Of a stretch of 8,903 nucleotides of DNA, positions 1 through 6,774 are shown in pieces. Under the pieces are notes generated by a model, which was not told the DNA's origin, made no database searches, and saw only the letters and a program-made list of their open reading frames with translations. Source of the DNA: Promethearchaeia archaeon (lineage in GTDB: Archaea > Asgardarchaeota > Lokiarchaeia > Sigyniarchaeales > SOKP01); assembly GCA_029856445.1 (NCBI GenBank), contig JAHQWY010000143.1, positions 1 to 8,903 of the forward strand, read 5' to 3'. The translations under genes were made by a program, and so were the position numbers. Each line of letters starts with the position of its first letter. The stretch's first letter is position 1.

Positions 1-546
1 TAATGCGAAAAAACTGTAAAAAACAATATTTACAATACAGCTTATCACCAGATATATTAGAATTGATTCAACAGTAATTGGACTAGGCCAAATGAAAAAT
101 TCATAAAATATATTTAGTGAAGGATCACTAAATTGAGACTCTAATCTTGGACTTAAAAACACTCCAATAACCACCACAACTGTACTAACCACAACAGTCA
201 ACATCCATCCAGCAAAACCTTGAAACTTACTTTCAGCAAATTTTCCAGCAAGAATTGCTGCTATTATTGGTGCTACTAGATACCCCAAACTGAATATTAA
301 ATAGATTGATTCTTCATTAAAAAGAGGTTGAAATATTGCCCAATCCAAATTATTTGATGGCACACTAGTAACTGAACCAAAAAGATAGTAAATTATCATT
401 AAAGGAGCATCTTGAATCTCTTCCATTAAAACATCAAATCCCGCATCGGGTTGTCCAACATCTATAAGAAAATATAATATTGTAAAGATAAAATTTAATC
501 CAACAAAAGCTACTAAACTTAATAAAAATGATTTTCCAAATCCCAT
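1..546 (-). CDS. Multi-pass membrane protein of unknown function, 3' end cut by window edge
   Basis: An uninterrupted frame of 182 codons reads on the minus strand from an ATG at 546-544 to the window edge, so the C-terminus is missing. The product is strongly hydrophobic. Likely membrane segments are at about residues 7-29, 82-101, 111-132 and 158-182, with a weaker hydrophobic stretch at 48-60. Between the first and second clear segments lies a polar region of about 50 residues with PDAG and LDWA motifs. After the third segment comes a short loop beginning SPRLES. I do not recognise the family; no transporter or enzyme signature is visible. The gene is divergent from the HypE-like gene at 918. 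The start is uncertain: the frame stays open upstream to a TAA at 597-595 and adds basic residues (NRKAHLKSSLRK). A TATA-like box at 622-615 fits a start near 585 better than the ATG. That the frame codes is quite sure; function unknown. Confidence 0.75.
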   Translation of the reverse strand, partial: MGFGKSFLLSLVAFVGLNFIFTILYFLIDVGQPDAGFDVLMEEIQDAPLMIIYYLFGSVTSVPSNNLDWAIFQPLFNEESIYLIFSLGYLVAPIIAAILAGKFAESKFQGFAGWMLTVVVSTVVVVIGVFLSPRLESQFSDPSLNIFYEFFIWPSPITVESILIYLVISCIVNIVFYSFFAL

Positions 547-614
547 TTTTCTCAGACTCGATTTTAAATGTGCTTTTCTATTAATTTTCTTTAATTAAGA
601 ATGCATTTTATTAT

Positions 615-622
615 GATATAAA
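615..622 (-). promoter_or_regulatory. Candidate TATA box for the leftward membrane-protein gene
   Basis: On the minus strand the sequence reads TTTATATC, close to the archaeal box A consensus. Its first base lies 76 bases from the ATG at 546 but only 37 bases from an in-frame ATT at 585. A weaker box, TTAATAGA beginning at 584, lies 38 bases from the ATG. Which one is used cannot be decided from the sequence alone. Confidence 0.35.
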
Positions 623-750
623 TGAAAGTTGTTTTTAAATTTTAGCGTAAGATAAGATAAAAATTTACTTTATTTAAGATAAAAATTCAACCTCTTACTA
701 AATCAAAAAATTGGTTAATATTATGGTAAATCATTCTAAATTATCTATTT

Positions 751-788
751 GGATAAGTAACGTATAATATTTAAATTCAATCTTATCC
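751..788. repeat. Inverted repeat GGATAAG / CTTATCC around an AT-rich core
   Basis: Perfect 7-base arms at 751-757 and 782-788 are separated by 24 bases that include TATAATATTTAAAT. The arms lie about 130-165 bases upstream of the HypE-like gene and about 205-240 bases from the divergent gene. The arrangement resembles an operator flanking a TATA element, but short arms occur by chance in such biased DNA. Confidence 0.3.
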
Positions 789-879
789 TAACACGCTCAA
801 AAATATATTGAAATTATTTTGAAATTGTCAGAAAAGAACTAAATTACTAACTATAATATTTCAAATTACACCTCCAAAA

Positions 880-887
880 TTTAAATA
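880..887 (+). promoter_or_regulatory. TATA box (box A) of the HypE-like gene
   Basis: TTTAAATA matches the archaeal box A consensus and begins 38 bases before the ATG at 918. If transcription starts about 25-27 bases after the box centre, as is typical in archaea, the leader is only a few bases long. That agrees with the absence of a Shine-Dalgarno motif before this ATG. The A-rich bases just upstream could serve as the TFB-binding element. Confidence 0.65.
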
Positions 888-917
888 TTTATTTTCTCTT
901 ATTATATTGACTATTTA

Positions 918-1946
918 ATGAGAAGAGATAGTAAAAAATTTGCTCTTGGGAAGCTTAAACATGAATTTTTAGGGGAACTACTCTCAAATTTAGAAATTAA
1001 TGACGAGAGAGTTGTATTAGGTTCTAAGATCGGAGAAGATGCTGCTGTTATAGATATACCTGGAGATAATTATTTAGTTGCTAAAATTGATCCAATTACT
1101 TTTGCTACTGACCATATAGGGTATTACGTTGTAAATATTAATGTCAATGATGTCGTTTGCACTGGAGCTAAACCTAAATGGTTCCAAACAACAATCTTAT
1201 TACCTCAAAAAAGTACAACAAATAGCCTTATTGAGAATATATTTAAAGATATTCATGATACTTGTAAATCTATGGGAATTACTGTAATAGGAGGACATAC
1301 AGAAATCACACCAAAAATTGATAGACCTATGGTAATTGGATCTTTGTTAGGAGAGGTTGAGAAAGAAAAACTTGTTCGTACATCAGGAGCAGAACCAGGG
1401 GATGCGATAATTCTTACAAAAGGAATTTTTATTGAGGGGACTTCAATAATAAGCCGTGAAAAAGAAGGTGAGTTAAAAGATAGGGGATTCAATTCAGATT
1501 TTATCGAAAAATGTAAGAATTATCTTTACGAACCAGGAATAAGTGTATTTAAAGAAGCGTTATTAGCTAATAATAACTTTAAAATAAAGTCATTTCATGA
1601 TCCAACTGAAGGAGGACTTGCTACGGGTCTCGCTGAAATGGCTATTGCATCGAAAACAGGAATAATAGTTCAAAAAGAGAAGATTAATATTCTCCCTGAA
1701 TCCTCAATATTGAGTAAAGCTTATGATTTAGACCCGATGGGTACAATTTCATCAGGATCTCTATTAATTGCTTTAGATGATGATTTAAGCCAAGATTTAG
1801 TTGATTTATTAAAAAAAAATAAAATTCACGCCGAAAAAATTGGTAATTTCGTTAATGCAGAGAAAGGTTTGATGATTAAAGAGAATAATGGAAAGTCAAG
1901 TCCCTTAAGTTATTCTGAAACTGATGAGATAACAAAAATTTTTTGA
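918..1946 (+). CDS. AIR synthase-related (PurM/HypE-like) ATP-binding protein
   Basis: The 342-residue product has the two-half architecture of the PurM/HypE/SelD/ThiL superfamily, whose members use ATP to activate an oxygen or sulfur/selenium group. Visible motifs are the N-terminal GSKIGEDAAVID (about 35-46), a metal/ATP-site aspartate in KIDPITFATDHIG (56-68), NDVVCTGAKP (77-86), GGHTEITP (125-132), the linker GAEPGDAIILTKG (157-169), and the second-half signature FHDPTEGGLATGLAEMA (226-242), followed by GTISSGSLLIAL. The length is normal for the family. It is not a canonical HypE: the HypE tail ending in a carbamoylated cysteine is missing, and the chain ends DEITKIF. It also lacks the N-terminal Cys/Sec motif of SelD. 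It therefore belongs with the archaeal HypE-like or AIR synthase-related proteins of undetermined substrate. The start is supported by a TATA box 38 bases upstream. It has its own promoter and is followed by T-rich tracts, so it is probably monocistronic. Confidence 0.85.
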   Translation: MRRDSKKFALGKLKHEFLGELLSNLEINDERVVLGSKIGEDAAVIDIPGDNYLVAKIDPITFATDHIGYYVVNINVNDVVCTGAKPKWFQTTILLPQKSTTNSLIENIFKDIHDTCKSMGITVIGGHTEITPKIDRPMVIGSLLGEVEKEKLVRTSGAEPGDAIILTKGIFIEGTSIISREKEGELKDRGFNSDFIEKCKNYLYEPGISVFKEALLANNNFKIKSFHDPTEGGLATGLAEMAIASKTGIIVQKEKINILPESSILSKAYDLDPMGTISSGSLLIALDDDLSQDLVDLLKKNKIHAEKIGNFVNAEKGLMIKENNGKSSPLSYSETDEITKIF

Positions 1947-1975
1947 ATTACAGCAATATAGCCCGTTTTAATACA

Positions 1976-2043
1976 TTTTTATCATTAAACAATATTTTTA
2001 TTTTCATGTTTTTATTTTATTAATAATTAACTCTATTTTTTTT
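1976..2043 (+). terminator. T-tract terminator region after the HypE-like gene
   Basis: Four T runs follow the stop codon: five Ts at 1976-1980, 1995-1999 and 2009-2013, and eight at 2036-2043. Archaeal RNA polymerase terminates at U-rich tracts without needing a hairpin, so this series is a plausible terminator. The surrounding AT-richness lowers certainty. Confidence 0.45.
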
Positions 2044-2060
2044 AGGGTTCTATAGTTTAG

Positions 2061-2069
2061 AATATAAAA
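2061..2069 (+). promoter_or_regulatory. Candidate TATA box for the 640-residue protein gene
   Basis: AATATAAAA lies 36 bases before the TTG start at 2097, close to the 38-base spacing seen at two other genes here. It follows directly after the T-tract terminator region of the preceding gene, so a separate transcript is likely. Confidence 0.4.
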
Positions 2070-2096
2070 TGTAATTGAAGAATTGAATGATCAAAT

Positions 2097-4019
2097 TTGG
2101 TTAATAAAGAACTAAGAGATATCTTAGGTTTTATCGAAAAAAAAAATAGAGGTCATAATTTTAACCTAAGATTTGAGACAGATGTGTTTTTTGAAATATT
2201 AGAAAGGAAAAAAGAGAAATTTAAAGACTTTCAGGATGAAATTAGTTTTCGATGGGAAGAATTTAACCAAAAGAACCAAAAAAGAATAATAAAAAAAACC
2301 TTTACAACTTTTTTCTATAAAAATTTCCAAGATTTCTTTAGTTATTTTCTACAATACTTCTTTGGATTTAACGAAAACTCATTGAAATTAATTATAAAAG
2401 AAAAAATCTCCGAAAAAATCCTATTTTTTGAATATAATTATGAACTATCTTCTGAAGAAATTGAATATTTTAATAAAACAACCAAAGAATTTGAAGGGGA
2501 ACTACTTAATGGATTTACGTTTCCTACCGGTTATTTATTTTTCCTAGTTAGAATCTTAGGAATAGTAATTAGAAAGACAATTCGAGAAAAAATCTTTGTT
2601 TTACTTGATGGTGTCAAAGTTGAAAAAGGAGATAATAGTGAAACTCTAGATTTCATGATTATTATAAAAGATAGCAAGGATGAAATTTTTCACAAATATT
2701 ATAGCATGGTCCTCTACTACTTTTTGAGACAATTTAAGGGTATCCCTGAAAATTATAATGAAACACTACTAGAAGGAAGAGAAAATCTATATCAAATAGC
2801 TTTAGATGAATATGTATATGGTAAGGAGAAATTAGTTGACTTACTTTATTATTTTTACAAAAAATGCATTTTACTTCAAAGCTTTTCACCATTGTTGGAT
2901 TTCTTTAATTTTGTCGGGTCAAGAGTAGAAGATTCTATTTTTTCCAAAATTGATATAATAAAAAAGGGATTTTTAATTAATCTGGATAATTACAGCGATA
3001 CTAAAAAGAATTCTGTAATTAAATTTTTTGATTATCTTGATAGAAAATCAACCCTTTATTCAACATTTCAAGCAAATAATTTACCATCTCAGAAATCTCA
3101 GTTAAATCTATTTTTTTTATATTTGAAATATTTTTTAGGAAGTGGTTTAGAAGCATTAGAAGTAGGAGATGTATTATTTTTACCTGAGAAGTTTAAAAAA
3201 AACTTAGACAATTATAATAAAAATATTGAAGAGGTAATTAGTGCTAATTCAATTAATAATATTAATGAATTTCTCAACTTTATCTCTACATTATCGAATA
3301 TCGAACACATAAATCCATTTTTTCATAAATTATTTAAAAAAAATATATCAGAGCTCAATTATGGTTTTTTTAAGACCTTTTTAAAGAGTTTTAATACAGA
3401 TTTTTCAATGAAGCTTGATAAGGAAAATAAAAACCTCTCTGAAAATCCTGAAAATACACCCTTCTCATTCAATATAGTAGTTGATCATATATGCAGAATT
3501 CTTTATGTTTTAATAGATAAGATCTTTCTTAGATCTAATCCGGAAGATGCCTCTGTAAACTTCATTGATCCACGGAGTCGTTATATTGGAAAAAACATTG
3601 CTTTAAGAGTATTAGAATTATTTGTGTTTCAAGATATAAACTACTCAGATGATGTTTGGCCTGATTATATAATCAGTTTAAATAAAGAATACCTTAAACT
3701 GGAAATGGAAAAATATAATATCATGATTCCAGACGATCATTTTTACTCTGATGAAGAGTTAATCCAAATTATGATCACTTATAATATTCAATCTTTCTCA
3801 GATCAACCCTTTTTCGAAGAATGGCTCATTCATGAAATTATTATTCCATTAAACAATTTTATCTTAAATATTAAAAACTCTGCGAGATCCTTAAATAAGA
3901 TCGAAATTTATGAAAAATTAAGCGATTATTTCATCTCAGATCTTAAAGATGAGCAAATGGTAAAAGAGTTTAAGTTAGTTTGTCAACAAATAGCCTCTTT
4001 TTGGAAAAGATTTGAATAA
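2097..4019 (+). CDS. Phe-rich 640-residue protein of unknown function
   Basis: I do not recognise this protein. It is 640 residues long, with a strikingly high phenylalanine content (72 by my count, about 11%) and many Lys, Ile, Asn, Glu and Tyr. Most of it looks alpha-helical. Hydrophobic stretches such as 144-158 (GYLFFLVRILGIVIR) are short and interrupted by charge, so it reads more like a soluble helical scaffold, or a protein touching membranes, than a multi-pass membrane protein. There is no signal peptide, Walker motif, cysteine cluster or obvious catalytic signature. The C-terminal third (about 455-640) is better balanced, with DPRSRYIGKN (491-500) and the acidic stretch PDDHFYSDEE (545-554), and may be a separate domain. 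The start is a TTG, the first possible initiator after an in-frame TGA at 2088-2090; no ATG is available nearby in frame. It converges on mobB with a 2-base gap. Probably a lineage-specific archaeal protein. Confidence 0.8.
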   Translation: MVNKELRDILGFIEKKNRGHNFNLRFETDVFFEILERKKEKFKDFQDEISFRWEEFNQKNQKRIIKKTFTTFFYKNFQDFFSYFLQYFFGFNENSLKLIIKEKISEKILFFEYNYELSSEEIEYFNKTTKEFEGELLNGFTFPTGYLFFLVRILGIVIRKTIREKIFVLLDGVKVEKGDNSETLDFMIIIKDSKDEIFHKYYSMVLYYFLRQFKGIPENYNETLLEGRENLYQIALDEYVYGKEKLVDLLYYFYKKCILLQSFSPLLDFFNFVGSRVEDSIFSKIDIIKKGFLINLDNYSDTKKNSVIKFFDYLDRKSTLYSTFQANNLPSQKSQLNLFFLYLKYFLGSGLEALEVGDVLFLPEKFKKNLDNYNKNIEEVISANSINNINEFLNFISTLSNIEHINPFFHKLFKKNISELNYGFFKTFLKSFNTDFSMKLDKENKNLSENPENTPFSFNIVVDHICRILYVLIDKIFLRSNPEDASVNFIDPRSRYIGKNIALRVLELFVFQDINYSDDVWPDYIISLNKEYLKLEMEKYNIMIPDDHFYSDEELIQIMITYNIQSFSDQPFFEEWLIHEIIIPLNNFILNIKNSARSLNKIEIYEKLSDYFISDLKDEQMVKEFKLVCQQIASFWKRFE

Positions 4020-4021
4020 TT

Positions 4022-4537
4022 TCATGTTATATCAAAAATATCTAAAAATCTCTGAAAATCTTCTTCTATATTAAGAATAGGTATACCCAAAGTTATCTTA
4101 TTATAACTTTTTTTTCCACAAATTATCCCAGAAATCATTTTCACGTTGTCGGTTAATTGAGGTTCAATCTCATCTATTTTGCTTATACACAGAATTGTAG
4201 GATTATTCAGATTCCTAAATCCCTCGGTAAATATTACATCAATTTCATAGGGACCTTGATCAAGCCATTTAATTAATCTATCAAAGTTAATATCTCGTGC
4301 ATTCAAAAAAACAGCCATTTCTTTATTGAGATTTTGAATTACTGAATAACATGCTCCAGATTCTGTAAATATATGGGAATCCTTTCCTTTCTCATCAATT
4401 TGATGATGTTTAACATTCTTAATCACTGCAACATTCAAATGCATTTTTAGTTTGAGTAATTTTATCGCATTCATAATAAAGTATGTCTTCCCTGAACCAG
4501 AATATCCTATAACATCAAAAATTCTAATAGCAACCAC
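4022..4537 (-). CDS. mobB: Molybdopterin-guanine dinucleotide biosynthesis protein B (MobB), GTP-binding
   Basis: The 171-residue product is a normal-length MobB P-loop GTPase. It assists MobA in attaching GMP to molybdopterin to make the guanine dinucleotide form of the molybdenum/tungsten cofactor. Visible motifs are the Walker A loop GYSGSGKT (11-18), the MobB hallmark KHHQIDEKGKDS (44-54 region) followed by an SGA motif (60-62), and FTEGFRN (103-109), matching the family's EGF(K/R) element. The CISKIDE segment (117-123) occupies the position of the guanine-specificity region. The start is taken as GTG at 4537; an ATG two bases upstream is out of frame. Neighbours give no pathway: the plus-strand 640-residue gene converges with a 2-base gap, and the PIN gene diverges after 144 bases. 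MobB implies cytosolic Mo- or W-bis-MGD enzymes in the organism, such as formate or formylmethanofuran dehydrogenases, though none is encoded here. Confidence 0.9.
   Translation of the reverse strand: MVAIRIFDVIGYSGSGKTYFIMNAIKLLKLKMHLNVAVIKNVKHHQIDEKGKDSHIFTESGACYSVIQNLNKEMAVFLNARDINFDRLIKWLDQGPYEIDVIFTEGFRNLNNPTILCISKIDEIEPQLTDNVKMISGIICGKKSYNKITLGIPILNIEEDFQRFLDIFDIT
4108..4115 (+). terminator. Possible T8 terminator for the 640-residue gene, inside mobB antisense
   Basis: A run of eight Ts on the plus strand lies about 90 bases beyond the stop at 4019. Since the convergent gene begins 2 bases after that stop, plus-strand transcripts must end inside or beyond mobB, and this is the first strong T run met. 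On the other strand it simply encodes two lysines (residues 142-143 of MobB), so it may be coincidental. Confidence 0.25.
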
Positions 4538-4624
4538 ATTTGTAAAATTAATCTACAACTAAAAATCAATGATCTTTAATTGTTTTTATTCTTAGCAATA
4601 AAAAAACATTATAATATTTTACTA

Positions 4625-4641
4625 TTTAATATATATTTAAT
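4625..4641 (+). promoter_or_regulatory. Candidate TATA region for the PIN-domain gene
   Basis: A TTTAATATATATTTAAT-like stretch lies roughly 41-57 bases before the ATG at 4682, in the 144-base divergent spacer shared with mobB. It is the best box A candidate, but its self-complementary character and AT-rich surroundings make the exact box and its direction ambiguous. Confidence 0.35.
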
Positions 4642-4681
4642 TAAGATTTTTATTTCGAATTTTAATTACCATTGAATATAG

Positions 4682-6673
4682 ATGCCCAGCAAAAAAGAAT
4701 ATTTGGTGTTTGATGCTAATTTCTTTATTTGTATGCTTCAAATTAGAGCTCGAAATATCTTAGGAAATTTAGAAAAAGCAGGGAAGGAGTTAGGTTATGA
4801 ATTCTATATCTCTGAAGTAGTTTTTAATGAAATTAAAGCCCCTCACACCTATAGAGATAAATTAAGGCAAATTTTGAATGTTAAGGAGATATTACCTATA
4901 GAAATTGAAGATATAAAGAATGACCTCATCCCATACAACATAAGATTTCCTGCTCAAGATCCAGATCTTTCATTGGTTTATATTGCGAAGAACTTAATAA
5001 ATGACGTAGAATCTGCTCCGATTCACCTAGTAACTGATGATTTTAAGCTGGTAAAAAATACTAGTTTACTTTATAAAGGAAGAATTAATATATTATCCCT
5101 TTCGAGTTTTCTACTAAAAATACAAAGAACTACCACTAATGTTCAATTGAGGAAATATTTCAAAGATATTTGGAAGAGAAGTCTAAATTATACATTATCC
5201 TACATGATTGAACGCTCTAAAACCTATCCTGCAGAACAAAAGATTACTTGGTTGATTGAAAAAGCAATAACGGTTACTGAGGACTCTATTTTAACACAAG
5301 ATATTGAATTAGAGAATCCAGATGTAGGTATGAAATTTGACATCGGTGCCTCTAGGTACTTAGAAGATATTAATATTGCTGAAAAGTATATCTCTAACCA
5401 AGACCTTCCAAAGAGTGAGGAGGAAAAAGTAATGGGTATAATAAAATTCCTTGAGAATTTGAAAATTTCTAGAGAATATATGAACAGAGCAAGAGAAGCG
5501 ATTGAAAAGAGTGAATCAAAAGAAGCTGTAAAACATTTGAAAAAGGGGAATAAATTTTTAATTTCATTACTTCAAGTTGCATCAGGACAGTTAACAAAAA
5601 TTAAAGACTATGAAATAGTTGAACAGCTTATTTGCTCAGAGATCAGCAAAATGGAGTTTTTAAGAGCCTTTCTACTGGTGTCACTCGGTAGAATTAATTC
5701 GTCCATAAGCTCACTTGATAGGGCAGCTTTATTCTCTACAATCATCCATAATCATAAAACTTGTTTAACTCTAAATTATGTTAAGGCTTTAATCTACATA
5801 TTTCACGGATTATATAAAAATGCAATCATGCAGTATAACTTTACAGAGGAATTAGCGGAAATTTATGAAGATGATAGATTAAAATTAAAATGTTTAATAG
5901 GAAAAGCTATTGCTCTGTTTATACAAGGTGAAGATAAAGAAACAGCAATGATTTTAATGGAAGAAATTTCAACTATGAATCTAGATGAGAACTTTCTTGA
6001 TGCTATTATAGTATTTAGTGAATTAGGTGATTATTTCTTAGCTTTAGGACATTCTCAAATTGCAGCAAATTTATACAATCAAGCATTAGAGATCTCTATT
6101 GATTATAAATTAACATTGAAAAGTGAAATATTAATTGAGAAACTCAAGAGATCTTATATAGCCACCGTATTAGTTGGCTATTCAGCAGAGGATATGGTTG
6201 ATAAGTTAGATCTGCTTTTAGATAAAGCTTATTCAATAAAAGACGTGGAAAAATATAATGAACAAATAAAAAAAATTTCAAGTTTTAATCTATTATTTTA
6301 TACACCATTCCCTTATATCACGGGGAAGAATAAAGTTATCCCCTTTTCAAAATTACCAAAAGAACTTAAAGAAGATTTCCTCGAAGTAGTTTATTTTGAA
6401 AAAAACTTTAGTGATCAAAACCAAATACTCTTTATCGTATCTCATTATGAATTAGGCTTGTTAGGGATTCTTCTAAAAACAAATGAAAATGTTGTTGGGA
6501 TAGCAGAAAATTATACCCTTAAAATAAAACCGACAGCAAAGGTAAAGATTTATGAACCTGATGAGGATCTGAAAAATGATTATTTAATCCGTGCTATTAT
6601 TGAAATTACTCAAAAAGATCAAGTTAAAATTAATTATACTCTTCCATCCTTCTTTAAACAATTGAATTTGTAA
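4682..6673 (+). CDS. PIN-domain protein with helical TPR-like middle and C-terminal domain
   Basis: The 663-residue protein begins with a PIN nuclease fold (about 6-148). A first acidic residue sits in LVFDANFFI (D11), further acids in ISEVVFNEI (E45/E50), then QDPDLSLVYIAKNL (D93/D95) and LVTDDFKLV (D119/D120); this is the pattern of PIN metal-binding sites. Many PIN proteins are metal-dependent RNases, so RNA cleavage is possible but not shown. Residues about 150-535 are mostly alpha-helical. Paired helices at about 365-395, 402-430, 437-474 and 478-520 resemble TPR-type repeats that bind protein partners. The end (about 565-663) looks beta-rich, with QILFIVSHYELGLLGILLK (580-599), and may be a third domain. 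An in-frame TAG directly precedes the ATG, which fixes it as the first possible ATG. No adjacent antitoxin-sized gene is present, and the size is far above toxin VapC proteins, so a toxin-antitoxin role is unlikely. Function beyond the PIN fold is unknown. Confidence 0.85.
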   Translation: MPSKKEYLVFDANFFICMLQIRARNILGNLEKAGKELGYEFYISEVVFNEIKAPHTYRDKLRQILNVKEILPIEIEDIKNDLIPYNIRFPAQDPDLSLVYIAKNLINDVESAPIHLVTDDFKLVKNTSLLYKGRINILSLSSFLLKIQRTTTNVQLRKYFKDIWKRSLNYTLSYMIERSKTYPAEQKITWLIEKAITVTEDSILTQDIELENPDVGMKFDIGASRYLEDINIAEKYISNQDLPKSEEEKVMGIIKFLENLKISREYMNRAREAIEKSESKEAVKHLKKGNKFLISLLQVASGQLTKIKDYEIVEQLICSEISKMEFLRAFLLVSLGRINSSISSLDRAALFSTIIHNHKTCLTLNYVKALIYIFHGLYKNAIMQYNFTEELAEIYEDDRLKLKCLIGKAIALFIQGEDKETAMILMEEISTMNLDENFLDAIIVFSELGDYFLALGHSQIAANLYNQALEISIDYKLTLKSEILIEKLKRSYIATVLVGYSAEDMVDKLDLLLDKAYSIKDVEKYNEQIKKISSFNLLFYTPFPYITGKNKVIPFSKLPKELKEDFLEVVYFEKNFSDQNQILFIVSHYELGLLGILLKTNENVVGIAENYTLKIKPTAKVKIYEPDEDLKNDYLIRAIIEITQKDQVKINYTLPSFFKQLNL

Positions 6674-6733
6674 TATAGTTTTCTATCTGATTTATCGAAA
6701 AGAGAAGCAACTTAATAAACAGAAACATAATTT

Positions 6734-6769
6734 CCTGTTAACATCCCAAAGGTCTCTATATGTTATAGG
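6734..6769. other. Possible stem-loop between convergent genes
   Basis: On the minus strand CCTATAACAT pairs imperfectly with ATGTTAACAGG around a 15-base loop: six inner pairs, a small internal bulge, then three outer pairs. It lies between the ends of the PIN gene (6673) and rps26e (6775) and could help end transcripts on either strand, but neither side has a strong T run. An alternative is chance folding. Confidence 0.25.
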
Positions 6770-6774
6770 ATTAT

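Larger units (their letters stand above)
547..917. other. 371-base divergent intergenic region, no gene found
   Basis: I see no convincing coding frame or RNA gene here; the longest ATG frames are about a dozen codons. The region is extremely AT-rich and separates two divergent genes. It contains a minus-strand TATA-like box (622-615), a plus-strand TATA box (880-887), two exact copies of a 12-base AT-rich word 22 bases apart (654-665 and 676-687), and a 7-base inverted repeat, GGATAAG at 751-757 and CTTATCC at 782-788, which encloses another TATA-like stretch. The length is more than two divergent short-leader promoters need, which leaves room for operators or a small RNA, but neither is demonstrated. 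Confidence 0.6.

Noticed and set aside
1253..1492. Open minus-strand frame of 79 codons opposite the HypE-like gene
   Set aside because: It is entirely antisense to a well-supported conserved coding region, and its product shows no domain; it is a shadow frame.
918..1946. Identification as SelD, ThiL or canonical HypE
   Set aside because: The N-terminal Cys/Sec motif of SelD is absent, the motifs do not match ThiL closely, and the HypE terminal cysteine is missing.
4682..6673. VapBC-type toxin-antitoxin system
   Set aside because: The protein is about five times longer than a VapC toxin, and no small antitoxin-like gene precedes it; the upstream neighbour is divergent mobB.
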